This document shows, piece by piece, positions 54,901 to 62,235 of a stretch of 64,000 nucleotides of DNA; position 1 is the first letter of the stretch; the number at the start of each line of letters is the position of its first letter. A program made the translations under genes and the position numbers. The notes below the pieces were generated by a model. That model saw only the letters and a program-made list of their open reading frames with translations, did not search any database and was not told the origin of the DNA. Origin of the DNA: Asticcacaulis taihuensis (GTDB lineage Bacteria > Pseudomonadota > Alphaproteobacteria > Caulobacterales > Caulobacteraceae); the NCBI RefSeq assembly GCF_900100255.1, contig NZ_FMTS01000001.1, forward strand, positions 1,054,001 to 1,118,000. Reading direction: 5' to 3'.

Positions 54901-57900
54901 CGACAGGCTGGCGACTTGGCTCGATGTCAGACCCAGCGCCTGGGTCGAACTCAGGCCGGTCAGGGCCGTCGTCGTCAGGGCTGTCACCGCAAGCGTGCTG
55001 AGTGCGCCAATGCGGGTGACGGCCAGACCGGAGAGTTCAGTGGAACTGATCGCCGATGCCTGATCAGCCGTTAGAGTCTTGAGCGCCGCCGTGGTGAGGG
55101 CGTTCAACTGGGTTGAGGCCAGAGCACCAACCTGGGTGGAGGTGAGACTCGGCAGTTGGGTAGAGGTCACGCCCGCCAGTTGGGCGACGCTGAGCGAGGT
55201 CAGGCTGGTCGTGGAAAGGCTTCCCAGGTCGAACGCCGAAATCGCGCCGATTTGGGAGGCCGTGAAAGCCTGCACCTGTGTCGTCGATAGCGCATTCAAC
55301 TGGTCGGAGGTGAGCGAGCCGACAGCATCCGTATTCAGGCGCGAAATTTTGGCTGCATCGAGCCCGGCCAGCACGCCGGTGCTGTTGGTCTCCAGGAAGA
55401 ATATCTGGCTGCCGTTAATCCCGGCGACGGCATTCGCGGACAGCGCGTTCAACTGAGTGGAATTCTGCTCGCCAAAAGCGATGGCGCCGAGCGCGTTGAC
55501 CTGAGCCGAACTCAGGCCGCCCAGAGCGGTTGTGGACAGCGCAGCATATTGTGTCTCATCCAGTGTGAAGAGCGCCGTGGTCGAGAGCTTCGAGACCTGC
55601 GTCGAGGTCAGGCCGCTAAGCTGGCTGGTGATGGTGAAAAGGTCCAGAGACGGTATCGCCGCCGGCGCGATGGCGGAAAATTGCGTCGAATCCCACGCCG
55701 CCAGATTGAGGAACGACAGGCTGCCGATCTGGGTGGCGTTAAGCCCGCCGATCTGGGTCGTTGTCAGGCTGCCAAGGTCGCTCGTATCCAGGGCACTGAA
55801 GGTGTCGATAGCATTGAGCTGCGTCGTCTTGAGCTGCGCCATCTGAGTCGAGGTCAGCGAGTCCACCTGCCCGAAATCGAGTGAATGCACCACAGCAACG
55901 CTCAGCGCCTGCAGATGCGTGGAATCGAGACCGGAAAGCTGCGTGGTCGTCAGCCCCGTGACCTGGGTGGTCTTGAGGGCGCCCAAGGCGGTCGCGGTCA
56001 GGCTGTTGAGCTGATCCGTCGTCAGGGCACCGAGCTGATCAGTCGTGAACGATCCCAGTTGCGCCGCCGTCAGTCCCTTCAATTGGGTGGTTTCGAGATT
56101 GGCGATATTGGTGGTGTCGAAATTGGCCAGTTGCGCCACCGAGAGGCCGGCCACCTGGGTGGTTGTCAGGCCGTCCAGTTCCGTCGTGGTCAGGCCGCCC
56201 AGGGTCGTCGCCGTCAGGGCGTTCAGTTGCGCGGTCTTGAGGGACTGAATCTGCGAAGTATTCAGCGTGGCGATCTGTGTCTCATCGAGCGCCGCGACAG
56301 AAGCGGTAGACAAGGCTGACAGGACAGTTGTCGCCAGGCCACCGACCTGCGTGGTGGTCAGCGAAGCCGTCAACGTGGCGTTCAGGCCGGCCACCGCCGC
56401 CGTCGTCAGCTTGTTGAGTTGGTCAGTGGAAAGCGAAGCCGCCTGCGTGGTCGACAGGCTGCCCACCTGGCTTGATGTCAGGCCCAGCGCCTGGGTCGCC
56501 GTCAGGCCGGTCAGGGTCGTCGTGGTCAGGGCTGCAACCGCCGCCGTGCCGATCGCGCCTATGCGGGTCACCGCAAGCCCCGACAGGCCGGTTGAGGTGA
56601 TCGCGGCGGCCTGGTCGGCCGTCAAACCTTTGAGGGCGGCCGTGGTCAGGGCGTTAAGCTGGGTGGAACTCAGGGCGCCGGCCTGGGTCGAGGTCAGGGC
56701 GCCCAGTTGCGCCGAACTGACGCCGCCCAGTTGTGCCACGCTGAGGACGCCGAGCGAAGTCGTGTCGAGCACCGCGAAATTGGTGGCGCCGAGTGCCGCG
56801 ATCTGCGCCGATGACAGCTTGCCGATCTGGGTATCCGAGAGCGTATCGACGGAGGTCGTGGTCAGGCCGCCGATGGCTGTCGCGCTGAAAGCCGCCAGCT
56901 TGGTTTCGCTCAGGCCGCTGATCTGGGTCGTCGTCAGGCTGCCGGATTGGTCGGCCGTAATGCCGCCGATCGCCACATTGGTCAGGGCGTTCAACTGATC
57001 GGTGCCGAGCGCGGCCACTGTATCCGTGGCGATGCCCTTCAGTTGCAGGGCCGTCAGCCCGGCCAGCGCAGTAGAGGTGATTGCGGCGAATTGTGTCGAG
57101 GTCAGGTTCGACAACTGGCCGGTCGTCAGCTTTGTCACCTGGGCGGCCGTGACGCCCGCCAGTTGCGTGGTCGAAAGGGCGCCGATATCGTCGGTCGAGA
57201 AGGTTGCCAGCGCCGCCGGCGAGATAGCGCCAAGCTGTGTGGACGTCAGAGAACCGACCTGGGTAGAGGTCAGGCGTTCGACCTGGGTGGCATTGAGCCC
57301 CGAAAGCTGCCCTGTGGTCAGGGCGCCGACATCGGTGGTCGACAGGTCGGTAATGGCGGCGGCGCTCAAGGCATTGAGCTGCGTCGTCTTGAGGTTGGCA
57401 ACCTGGGTTTCGGTCAGCGAATCGACCTGGGTGGCGTCAAGCGCACCCAGAAGGGTGACATTCAGGGCCTGGAGGTGCGTGGTATCGAGCGCCGAAAGCT
57501 GGGTCGTCGTCAGGCCGGACGCCTGGGTCGATTTCAGGGCGCCGATCGCGGCGGCCGTCAGCCCGTTGACTTGGTCCGTGGTCAGGGCGCCGATCTGATC
57601 CGTCGACAGCGAACCGAACTGCACAGCCGTCAGAGCCCCTGCCTGAGTGGTGGTCAGGGCTGCCACATTGGTGGTCGTCAGGCCGGTCAGGCCCGCCGTG
57701 GTGATGGCCGCCAATTGCGTGTTGGCAAGACCCGACGCCTGGGTAGTGGTCAGGGCACCGATAGAGGTCGCGTTCAGGCCCGCGATCTGGTTGACGGCTA
57801 GGCCGGCCAGCAAGGTGGTATCCAGCGCAGCGATCGCCGTGGTCTCAAGGCTGTTCAGATTGGTGGCCGTGACCGACTTGAGCTGGGTGGCGCTCAATTC

Positions 57901-58560
57901 CCCCAGCAGGGTGGTGGCGATGTCGCCGAACTGGGTCGTGCTGATCGAGGCGATGGCGGCCGTGCTGAAGCCCTGGACCTGGGTGGTCGTCAGGGCCAGC
58001 ACGGAGGTCGAGGTCAGAGCGCCAATCGCCGACGCCGTGAAGGCACCAAGTTGCGCCGTGGTCAGGCCGCCCAGTTGCGTGGTCGTCAGCGAAGCGACCT
58101 CGTCCGTCGTCAGGCCGCGAATCTGGGCGGTCGAAAACTTGCCGACCTGGGTGGAGGTCAGGGCCGCAAACTGATCGGTTGTCAGGTGGCTGATTTCGGA
58201 GGCGGTCAGGCCGGAAAGCTGGGTCGTGTCCAGCGCCGCGATGGCGGTCGTCGAGAAGGCTTCGAGCTGGGCGGTCAGCAGGACCGAAAGCTGGGAACTG
58301 GTAAAGGCGACCTGCCCCGTCGCCAGGAAGGTAATCTGGTCAGTGGTAAGCGCCTTGACCTGATTGCCGGTCAGCGCCTTGAGCTGCGTGGTACTGAGCG
58401 CACCGATCTGGGTGGTCGAAAGGACCGCAACGCCCGAAGTCGACAGCGCGCTGATCTGCGTCGTCTTTAATTCCTGGAGCTGATCCGTCGTCAGGTTCTG
58501 AACAAAGGATACGCTAAGCTTGGAGATTTGTGCTGCGGACAGCCCAGAGATGGATGACAC
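51997..58560 (-). CDS. Giant Thr-rich octapeptide-repeat protein (2187 aa)
   Basis: Almost the whole protein is an octad repeat of the form L-[ST]-T-x-Q-[ILV]-x-[AGS], for example LSTTQIGALSTTQLKA near residue 47, so about 270 octads. Thr, Leu, Ala, Ser, Gly and Gln dominate. I see no Cys and only one Trp, and charge is mostly acidic (TDQ units). A higher-order unit of 65 octads recurs with anchors at 57469, 55909 and 54358 (spacings 1560 and 1551 bp). The middle copy is the most degenerate. There is no Sec signal, lipobox, RTX motif or LPXTG-like tail; the ends are MSSISGLSAAQISKLS and LEALTDEQQGYL. The start is GTG behind AAGGGG. It is probably a filamentous or solenoid structural or surface protein. 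I do not recognise a named family. It lies 126 bp downstream of the UDP-glucuronate decarboxylase gene. Confidence 0.85.
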   Translation of the reverse strand: MSSISGLSAAQISKLSVSFVQNLTTDQLQELKTTQISALSTSGVAVLSTTQIGALSTTQLKALTGNQVKALTTDQITFLATGQVAFTSSQLSVLLTAQLEAFSTTAIAALDTTQLSGLTASEISHLTTDQFAALTSTQVGKFSTAQIRGLTTDEVASLTTTQLGGLTTAQLGAFTASAIGALTSTSVLALTTTQVQGFSTAAIASISTTQFGDIATTLLGELSATQLKSVTATNLNSLETTAIAALDTTLLAGLAVNQIAGLNATSIGALTTTQASGLANTQLAAITTAGLTGLTTTNVAALTTTQAGALTAVQFGSLSTDQIGALTTDQVNGLTAAAIGALKSTQASGLTTTQLSALDTTHLQALNVTLLGALDATQVDSLTETQVANLKTTQLNALSAAAITDLSTTDVGALTTGQLSGLNATQVERLTSTQVGSLTSTQLGAISPAALATFSTDDIGALSTTQLAGVTAAQVTKLTTGQLSNLTSTQFAAITSTALAGLTALQLKGIATDTVAALGTDQLNALTNVAIGGITADQSGSLTTTQISGLSETKLAAFSATAIGGLTTTSVDTLSDTQIGKLSSAQIAALGATNFAVLDTTSLGVLSVAQLGGVSSAQLGALTSTQAGALSSTQLNALTTAALKGLTADQAAAITSTGLSGLAVTRIGAIGTAAVAALTTTTLTGLTATQALGLTSSQVGSLSTTQAASLSTDQLNKLTTAAVAGLNATLTASLTTTQVGGLATTVLSALSTASVAALDETQIATLNTSQIQSLKTAQLNALTATTLGGLTTTELDGLTTTQVAGLSVAQLANFDTTNIANLETTQLKGLTAAQLGSFTTDQLGALTTDQLNSLTATALGALKTTQVTGLTTTQLSGLDSTHLQALSVAVVHSLDFGQVDSLTSTQMAQLKTTQLNAIDTFSALDTSDLGSLTTTQIGGLNATQIGSLSFLNLAAWDSTQFSAIAPAAIPSLDLFTITSQLSGLTSTQVSKLSTTALFTLDETQYAALSTTALGGLSSAQVNALGAIAFGEQNSTQLNALSANAVAGINGSQIFFLETNSTGVLAGLDAAKISRLNTDAVGSLTSDQLNALSTTQVQAFTASQIGAISAFDLGSLSTTSLTSLSVAQLAGVTSTQLPSLTSTQVGALASTQLNALTTAALKTLTADQASAISSTELSGLAVTRIGALSTLAVTALTTTALTGLSSTQALGLTSSQVASLSTDQIASLSTDQLNKLTTAAVAGLNATLTAALTTTQVGGLATTILAALSTASIAALDETQIATLNTSQVQALKTAQLNALSATAIGGLTSTELDGLTTSQIAGLSTGQIANLDTTNIANLETTQLPGLTAAQLGSFSTDQLGALTTDQLNSLTAATFGALKSTQAAGLTTTQLAGLDTTRLQALNATVLGALDSTQVDALTSTQVGLLKTSQLNAISGTAFVELTTTDVGALTTTQLAGLNATSVERLTSTQVGTLTSDQLGALAPATISTFSADDIAALSTTQLAGITSAQVGKLTTTELSNLTSTQFAALSSTALAGLTSSQVKGITTEAITALGTDQLNSIGTPAFIGITSSQVANLTTTQVSGLSETKIAGLSATAVSGFTTTEIDALTTTQIGKLSAVQVGALGADNLAQFSTTNLALLTAAQLTGVTSSQVSALSSTQVGALSSTQLNSLTTLALKSLTADQAAAISSTELSGPAVTRIGALTTSAVTALTTTALTGLTSTQAIGLTASQVTNLTTDQVAALSTDQLNKLTVAAVGGLNATLAEALTTTQISGLANTVLGALTTGAVAALDETQVASLTAGQVPALKAAQLNALTSTALGGLETTDVAALTTAQISGISSTQVGNLTSTQFATLLSTQLAALTTASIGVLDETKLGALDTTQLAGLGAIQVAALTSTAFAGLNTTQLGGLTTAQVAGITSSDLVALDTTQLAGLGATQLGAISTRTLAGLTETIIGNLTTTQVGGLTQTQIGVLTDTALNGLTTTQVSSLTTTQLSGLKSSQLAGLTTDQIAGLDGTQFGSLSNAVIAGLNETQSNSLTTTQVNGLSTTQLAGLNTTVFGSLSTIVVGALTTTQIGVLTAAELKSMSTVQLGAADETQLSSLTTTALTGLTSTQLSALTTTQLTLFSTSQIGALTTSAIAGLTTDQIPTLSTTQIGGITAIQLAAFSAEQLEALTDEQQGYL

Positions 58561-58686
58561 GACTTTTTCGCCCCTTGATCCCGCCAGAAATACGACTCAC
58601 TTATTAATTGGTACGGTAAACTTTCGATTAATTTTTACAAGTGGACACGAAATACAACCCTTGCGGTATAGGGGTGACGCCCTTCC

Positions 58687-59625
58687 CTACAGGGCCAGAA
58701 CCTCACGGAAATAGTTAATAGTCCGCGCCAGCCCGTCTTCTAGCGGAACGGACGGCTGCCAGCCGAGCACGGATCTGGCCAGGGAAATATCCGGCTGGCG
58801 CTGGCGGGGATCATCCGCCGGCAGCGGCCGGTTGACCAGTTCGCTCCCTGCACCGGTGAGCAAAATGACTTTTTCGGCCAGTTCGCGCATGGTGAATTCC
58901 ACCGGATTACCGATATTGACCGGCCCGGTCACGTCATCGGGGCTGTCCATCAGGCGGATCATGCCGTCGATCAGATCGTCGACATAGCAGAAGCTGCGCG
59001 TCTGTTCGCCGGAACCATAGAGCGTGATGGGCTCGCCACGCAGGGCCTGGACGATGAAGTTGGAGACCACCCGGCCGTCATTGGGGTGCATCCGCGGGCC
59101 GTAGGTATTGAAGATGCGCATGACCTTTATCTTCAGTTTGTGCTGGCGATGATAGTCAAAGAACAGGGTTTCGGCGCAGCGTTTGCCCTCGTCGTAGCAG
59201 GCGCGCGGCCCCTGTACATTGACACGCCCCCAGTAGCCCTCCGTCTGGGGATGGACTTCCGGATCGCCGTAGATTTCACTGGTCGATGCCTGGAGGATCT
59301 TCGCCTTGGTGCGCTTGGCCAGGCCCAGCATGTTGATGGCGCCGATGACGCTGGTCTTGGTCGTCTGGACAGGATCGAACTGGTAATGCACTGGCGAGGC
59401 CGGACAGGCCAGGTTGTAGATTTCATCGACCTCGACATAGAGCGGGAAGGTAATGTCGTGGCGCAGCACTTCGAAATAGGGATTGCTCATCAGGTGCGCG
59501 ATATTGCGCCGCTGGCCGGTGAAGAAGTTATCGGCGCATACCACATCGTCGCCGCGTTCAAGCAGCCGCTCGCACAGGTGCGACCCCAAAAATCCCGCGC
59601 CGCCGGTAACCAGTATCTTCTTCAC
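58687..59625 (-). CDS. UDP-glucuronate decarboxylase (UDP-xylose synthase)
   Basis: A 312-residue SDR enzyme. NAD motif [20 protein letters not shown] is at the N-terminus. The UXS signature segments are [40 protein letters not shown] and [20 protein letters not shown], with the catalytic Tyr-x-x-x-Lys. It forms UDP-xylose from UDP-glucuronate. GTG start (59625) behind AAGGGG. It is probably in one transcript with the giant repeat gene and divergent from the GT41-type gene, which would make it a source of donor sugar. Confidence 0.93.
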   Translation of the reverse strand: MKKILVTGGAGFLGSHLCERLLERGDDVVCADNFFTGQRRNIAHLMSNPYFEVLRHDITFPLYVEVDEIYNLACPASPVHYQFDPVQTTKTSVIGAINMLGLAKRTKAKILQASTSEIYGDPEVHPQTEGYWGRVNVQGPRACYDEGKRCAETLFFDYHRQHKLKIKVMRIFNTYGPRMHPNDGRVVSNFIVQALRGEPITLYGSGEQTRSFCYVDDLIDGMIRLMDSPDDVTGPVNIGNPVEFTMRELAEKVILLTGAGSELVNRPLPADDPRQRQPDISLARSVLGWQPSVPLEDGLARTINYFREVLAL

Positions 59626-59682
59626 AATATCCCCTTCAATTCAAATGCACTCGTCCCCGCGAGGTGCCACGAGTCGCCGCCT

Positions 59683-59710
59683 TTGACAAAAGGTTAACGC
59701 CGACTACTCT
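59683..59710 (+). promoter_or_regulatory. Candidate promoter of the GT41-type gene
   Basis: TTGACA (59683-59688), 16 bp, TACTCT (59705-59710), 33 bp ahead of the start codon. Confidence 0.45.
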
Positions 59711-59742
59711 GTGACGTGTAACGAATCAGGGAATACGCATCC

Positions 59743-61749
59743 ATGCCCGACACCGCACATATCGCGCCCGCCGCCCCCGGCATGAGCGTTATGGAACTCA
59801 TCCAGTCGGCGGAAGCCCTGAAGGCCGGCGGCCATGCCGCGGCCGCTGTGGCGCTCTACGAGACATTCGTGGCTCAGAACCCGGACCACCCCCTGCTCTA
59901 CGCGCTGCTTTTCAACCTGGGCGTCATCCTGACCGATCATCGCGACCTTAACCGGGCGCGTGAGGTCATGGAGCGCGCCCTGGAGGTCAATCCTGATTTC
60001 CACAGCGTCTATATCAATCTGGGCCGCATCTATGAGGGGCTGGGCGATAACGCGAAGGCCGTTCTGACCTGGAACGGCCTGGCCGGCCGGCTCGGCCAGA
60101 TCACCGGCTCGGCCCTCAAGCACAAGACCATGGCGCTCAATCAGGCTGCCCGCGTGCTGGAAGGCGCCCACCAGGACGAGCCGGCCGAAACCGCCCTGCG
60201 CATCAGCCTGGAGATCGATCCGCATCAGCGCGAGGCCATGCAGCACTTCATCGCCCTGCGTCAGCGCCAGTGCGCCTGGCCGATCGTCATTCCGTTCGAG
60301 AACATGACACGCGAGCACCTGCTGACCGGCATTTCGCCGCTGTCGATCGACGCCTACACCGACGACCCCATCTTCCAGTTGGCCCTGAGCTATCACTATA
60401 ATCTCAAGGATGTCGGCGTACCGGTGGGTGATATCATCACCAATCATTGGTCAGCGAAAAACAACCAGAAAGACAAACCGATCCGTATCGGCTACCTGTC
60501 GTCCGACCTGCGCGAACACGCCATCGGCCACCTGATGTATGAGGTATTGGGCCTGCACGACCGCTCCAAGGTCGAGGTCTTCGCCTATTATTGCGGCATC
60601 CCCTCCAATGATCCGATCCACAACCACTACAAGGAAACCTCGGATCACTTCATCGATATCACCAGCATGGACGATGTCACCGCCGCCCGCCGCATCGCCG
60701 ATGACGGCATCCAGATCCTGATCGACGTCAACGGCTATACCCGCGACGGCCGCACCAAGTTGCTGGCCCTGCGCCCGGCGCCGGTGATCGTCAACTGGCT
60801 GGGCTTCCCCGGTTCACTCGGCAGCCCTTACCACCACTATATCATCGCCGATGACTGGATCATTCCCGAAGGCGACGAAATATACTATTCCGAAGCCGTC
60901 ACCCGCCTGCCCTGTTACCAGCCGAACAACCGCCTGCGCATCGTCGCCCAAGAAGTGCCGACCCGCGCCGAGGTCGGCCTGCCGGAAGATGCCTTCGTAT
61001 TTTGCTGTTTTAACGGCACGCACAAGATCACACGCTTCACCTTCGACCGCTGGCTGGAAATCCTCAGCCGCGTGCCTAATTCAGTGCTGTGGCTGCTCTC
61101 CGGCGCCGAAGCCTCGCACGGCCGCCTGAAAGCCTATGCCGAAAGCAAGGGCATCGATCCGGCCCGCATTGTCTTCGCCGACAAGAAGGCCAACCCTCAT
61201 CACCTGGCGCGTTATCAACTGGCGGACCTGTTCCTCGACACCACGCCCTATGGCGCCCACACCACCTGCTCGGATGCCCTGTGGATGGGCGTGCCGGTGC
61301 TGACGCTTTCGGGCCGTACCTTTGCCTCGCGCGTCTGCGGCTCACTGGTCAGAGCTGCCGGCCTGCCCGACGAACTCATCTGCACAACGGCCCAGGACTA
61401 TATCGACCGTGCCGTGGCGATCGGCCGTGGGAAGGGAGATATAAAGGCTTGGCGCGAACATCTGCTGGCCAATCGCCTGACCAGCACCCTGTTCGACACC
61501 TCTAAACTGGTGACGCATCTGGAAGGGCTCTATGCCGATATGTGGCAGGCGTGCCTGGATGACAGACTGCCCCAGCCCGATCTGGCCAATCTCGATACCT
61601 ATTTCGAGATGGGTCTGCTGCACGACCATGAGGCTGTCGAGGTCCAGACCATTGCCGATTATAAGGGCTTCTGGCGGGAAAAGCTGGCGAAGCGCCACGC
61701 CTACCGCCCTGTGCCCTTCGACAACCGTCTATGGAAGAAGCCGGAATAG
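59743..61749 (+). CDS. O-GlcNAc-transferase-type glycosyltransferase (GT41, SPINDLY-like) with TPRs
   Basis: A 668-residue protein. TPR-like helices (about residues 15-165, for example LFNLGVILTDHRDLNRAREV and YINLGRIYEGLGDNAKAV) precede a GT41 catalytic region. RIGYLSSDLREHAIGHLM near 246 contains the conserved His, followed by DVNGYTRDGR, NWLGFPGSLGSPYHHYIIAD, FCCFNGTHKITRFTFDRWLE near 425, and FLDTTPYGAHTTCSDALWMG near 500. This matches the human OGT and SPINDLY active-site layout. It is a cytoplasmic enzyme that attaches sugars to Ser/Thr. The divergent UDP-sugar enzyme gene and the Thr-rich repeat protein are its likely partners; flagellin is an alternative target. AGGGAA precedes the ATG. 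Confidence 0.92.
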   Translation: MPDTAHIAPAAPGMSVMELIQSAEALKAGGHAAAAVALYETFVAQNPDHPLLYALLFNLGVILTDHRDLNRAREVMERALEVNPDFHSVYINLGRIYEGLGDNAKAVLTWNGLAGRLGQITGSALKHKTMALNQAARVLEGAHQDEPAETALRISLEIDPHQREAMQHFIALRQRQCAWPIVIPFENMTREHLLTGISPLSIDAYTDDPIFQLALSYHYNLKDVGVPVGDIITNHWSAKNNQKDKPIRIGYLSSDLREHAIGHLMYEVLGLHDRSKVEVFAYYCGIPSNDPIHNHYKETSDHFIDITSMDDVTAARRIADDGIQILIDVNGYTRDGRTKLLALRPAPVIVNWLGFPGSLGSPYHHYIIADDWIIPEGDEIYYSEAVTRLPCYQPNNRLRIVAQEVPTRAEVGLPEDAFVFCCFNGTHKITRFTFDRWLEILSRVPNSVLWLLSGAEASHGRLKAYAESKGIDPARIVFADKKANPHHLARYQLADLFLDTTPYGAHTTCSDALWMGVPVLTLSGRTFASRVCGSLVRAAGLPDELICTTAQDYIDRAVAIGRGKGDIKAWREHLLANRLTSTLFDTSKLVTHLEGLYADMWQACLDDRLPQPDLANLDTYFEMGLLHDHEAVEVQTIADYKGFWREKLAKRHAYRPVPFDNRLWKKPE

Positions 61750-61752
61750 AGG

Positions 61753-61785
61753 AAACAAAAAAGCCTCCCGAAAGGGAGGCTGTTT
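61753..61785. terminator. Terminator after the GT41 gene (copy of the tRNA-Arg terminator)
   Basis: GCCTCCC (61763-61769), loop GAAA, GGGAGGC (61774-61780), inside an AAACA/TGTTT outer pair. The stronger T run (TTTTTT) is on the minus strand. It is a near copy of the element at 61921. Confidence 0.85.
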
Positions 61786-61788
61786 GTG

Positions 61789-61810
61789 GAATGGCGCACT
61801 CGGAGCGATT
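61789..61810. repeat. Truncated copy of the tRNA-Arg 3' end (att-like)
   Basis: 22 bp identical to 61957-61978, comprising the last 19 nt of tRNA-Arg including CCA and 3 bp beyond it. With the preceding terminator copy, it makes a direct duplication with 168-bp spacing. The rest of the tRNA is absent here. Confidence 0.8.
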
Positions 61811-61920
61811 GATGCGCGTTGTTTTAACAACGCTTACCCCTTCGGGGCGCCTGCGGCGTCGGCCGCCCTTTCGGGCCGGCCACGAACTCCGTCGTTCGAA
61901 CCACTTGAAGCAATATTCAA

Positions 61921-61955
61921 ACAAAAAAGCCTCCCCGAAGGGAGGCTCTTTTGTT
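61921..61955 (-). terminator. Terminator of tRNA-Arg
   Basis: GCCTCCC (61929-61935), loop, GGGAGGC (61940-61946). On the minus strand a TTTTTT run follows, 14 nt after the tRNA 3' end. Confidence 0.88.
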
Positions 61956-61959
61956 TGAA

Positions 61960-62036
61960 TGGCGCACTCGGAGCGATTCGAACGCCCGACCCTCAGATTC
62001 GTAGTCTGATGCTCTATCCAGCTGAGCTACGAGTGC
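61960..62036 (-). tRNA. tRNA-Arg (anticodon ACG)
   Basis: 77 nt with CCA encoded. The acceptor GCACTCG pairs with CGAGTGC. The D arm is GCTC/GAGC, the anticodon stem TCAGA/TCTGA with loop CTACGAA (anticodon ACG, reading CGN after A34 deamination), and the T arm GGGCG TTCGAAT CGCTC. All arms fold. Confidence 0.97.
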
Positions 62037-62235
62037 CTGCGCATTCATGTCTGTCCGGGCGATGCCTGACAGCGAGGGCGGACATTTAGTTGAACGGTTT
62101 CGATAAGGCAAGGCCGGATCGATACTTTTTCCACCGAATTGATGATTTTTTGTTGATCGCCCTCCCCGGCAGGCGTCACAGTCCTATATAGAGCCAGCCA
62201 AGCCGCCTACCTGTGCCGCCTAAAGGAAAACCGTC

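Noticed and set aside
52736-57801. Several long plus-strand open frames (up to 329 codons) across the giant repeat gene
   Set aside because: They are shadows: a 24-bp period with no stop in one frame keeps the antisense frames open too. Their translations are Val/Ser/Arg-rich low complexity, without ribosome-binding sites or known motifs.
51997-58560. CRISPR array or RTX toxin interpretation of the periodic 24-bp repeat
   Set aside because: There are no spacers, and the period is a multiple of three within one intact frame. The octads lack the Gly-Asp-rich nonapeptide of RTX proteins.
61811-61918. A second, degenerate tRNA between the two tRNA-Arg 3' ends
   Set aside because: A GTTCGAACCA segment near 61890 looks T-arm-like, but no acceptor, D or anticodon arms can be paired around it.
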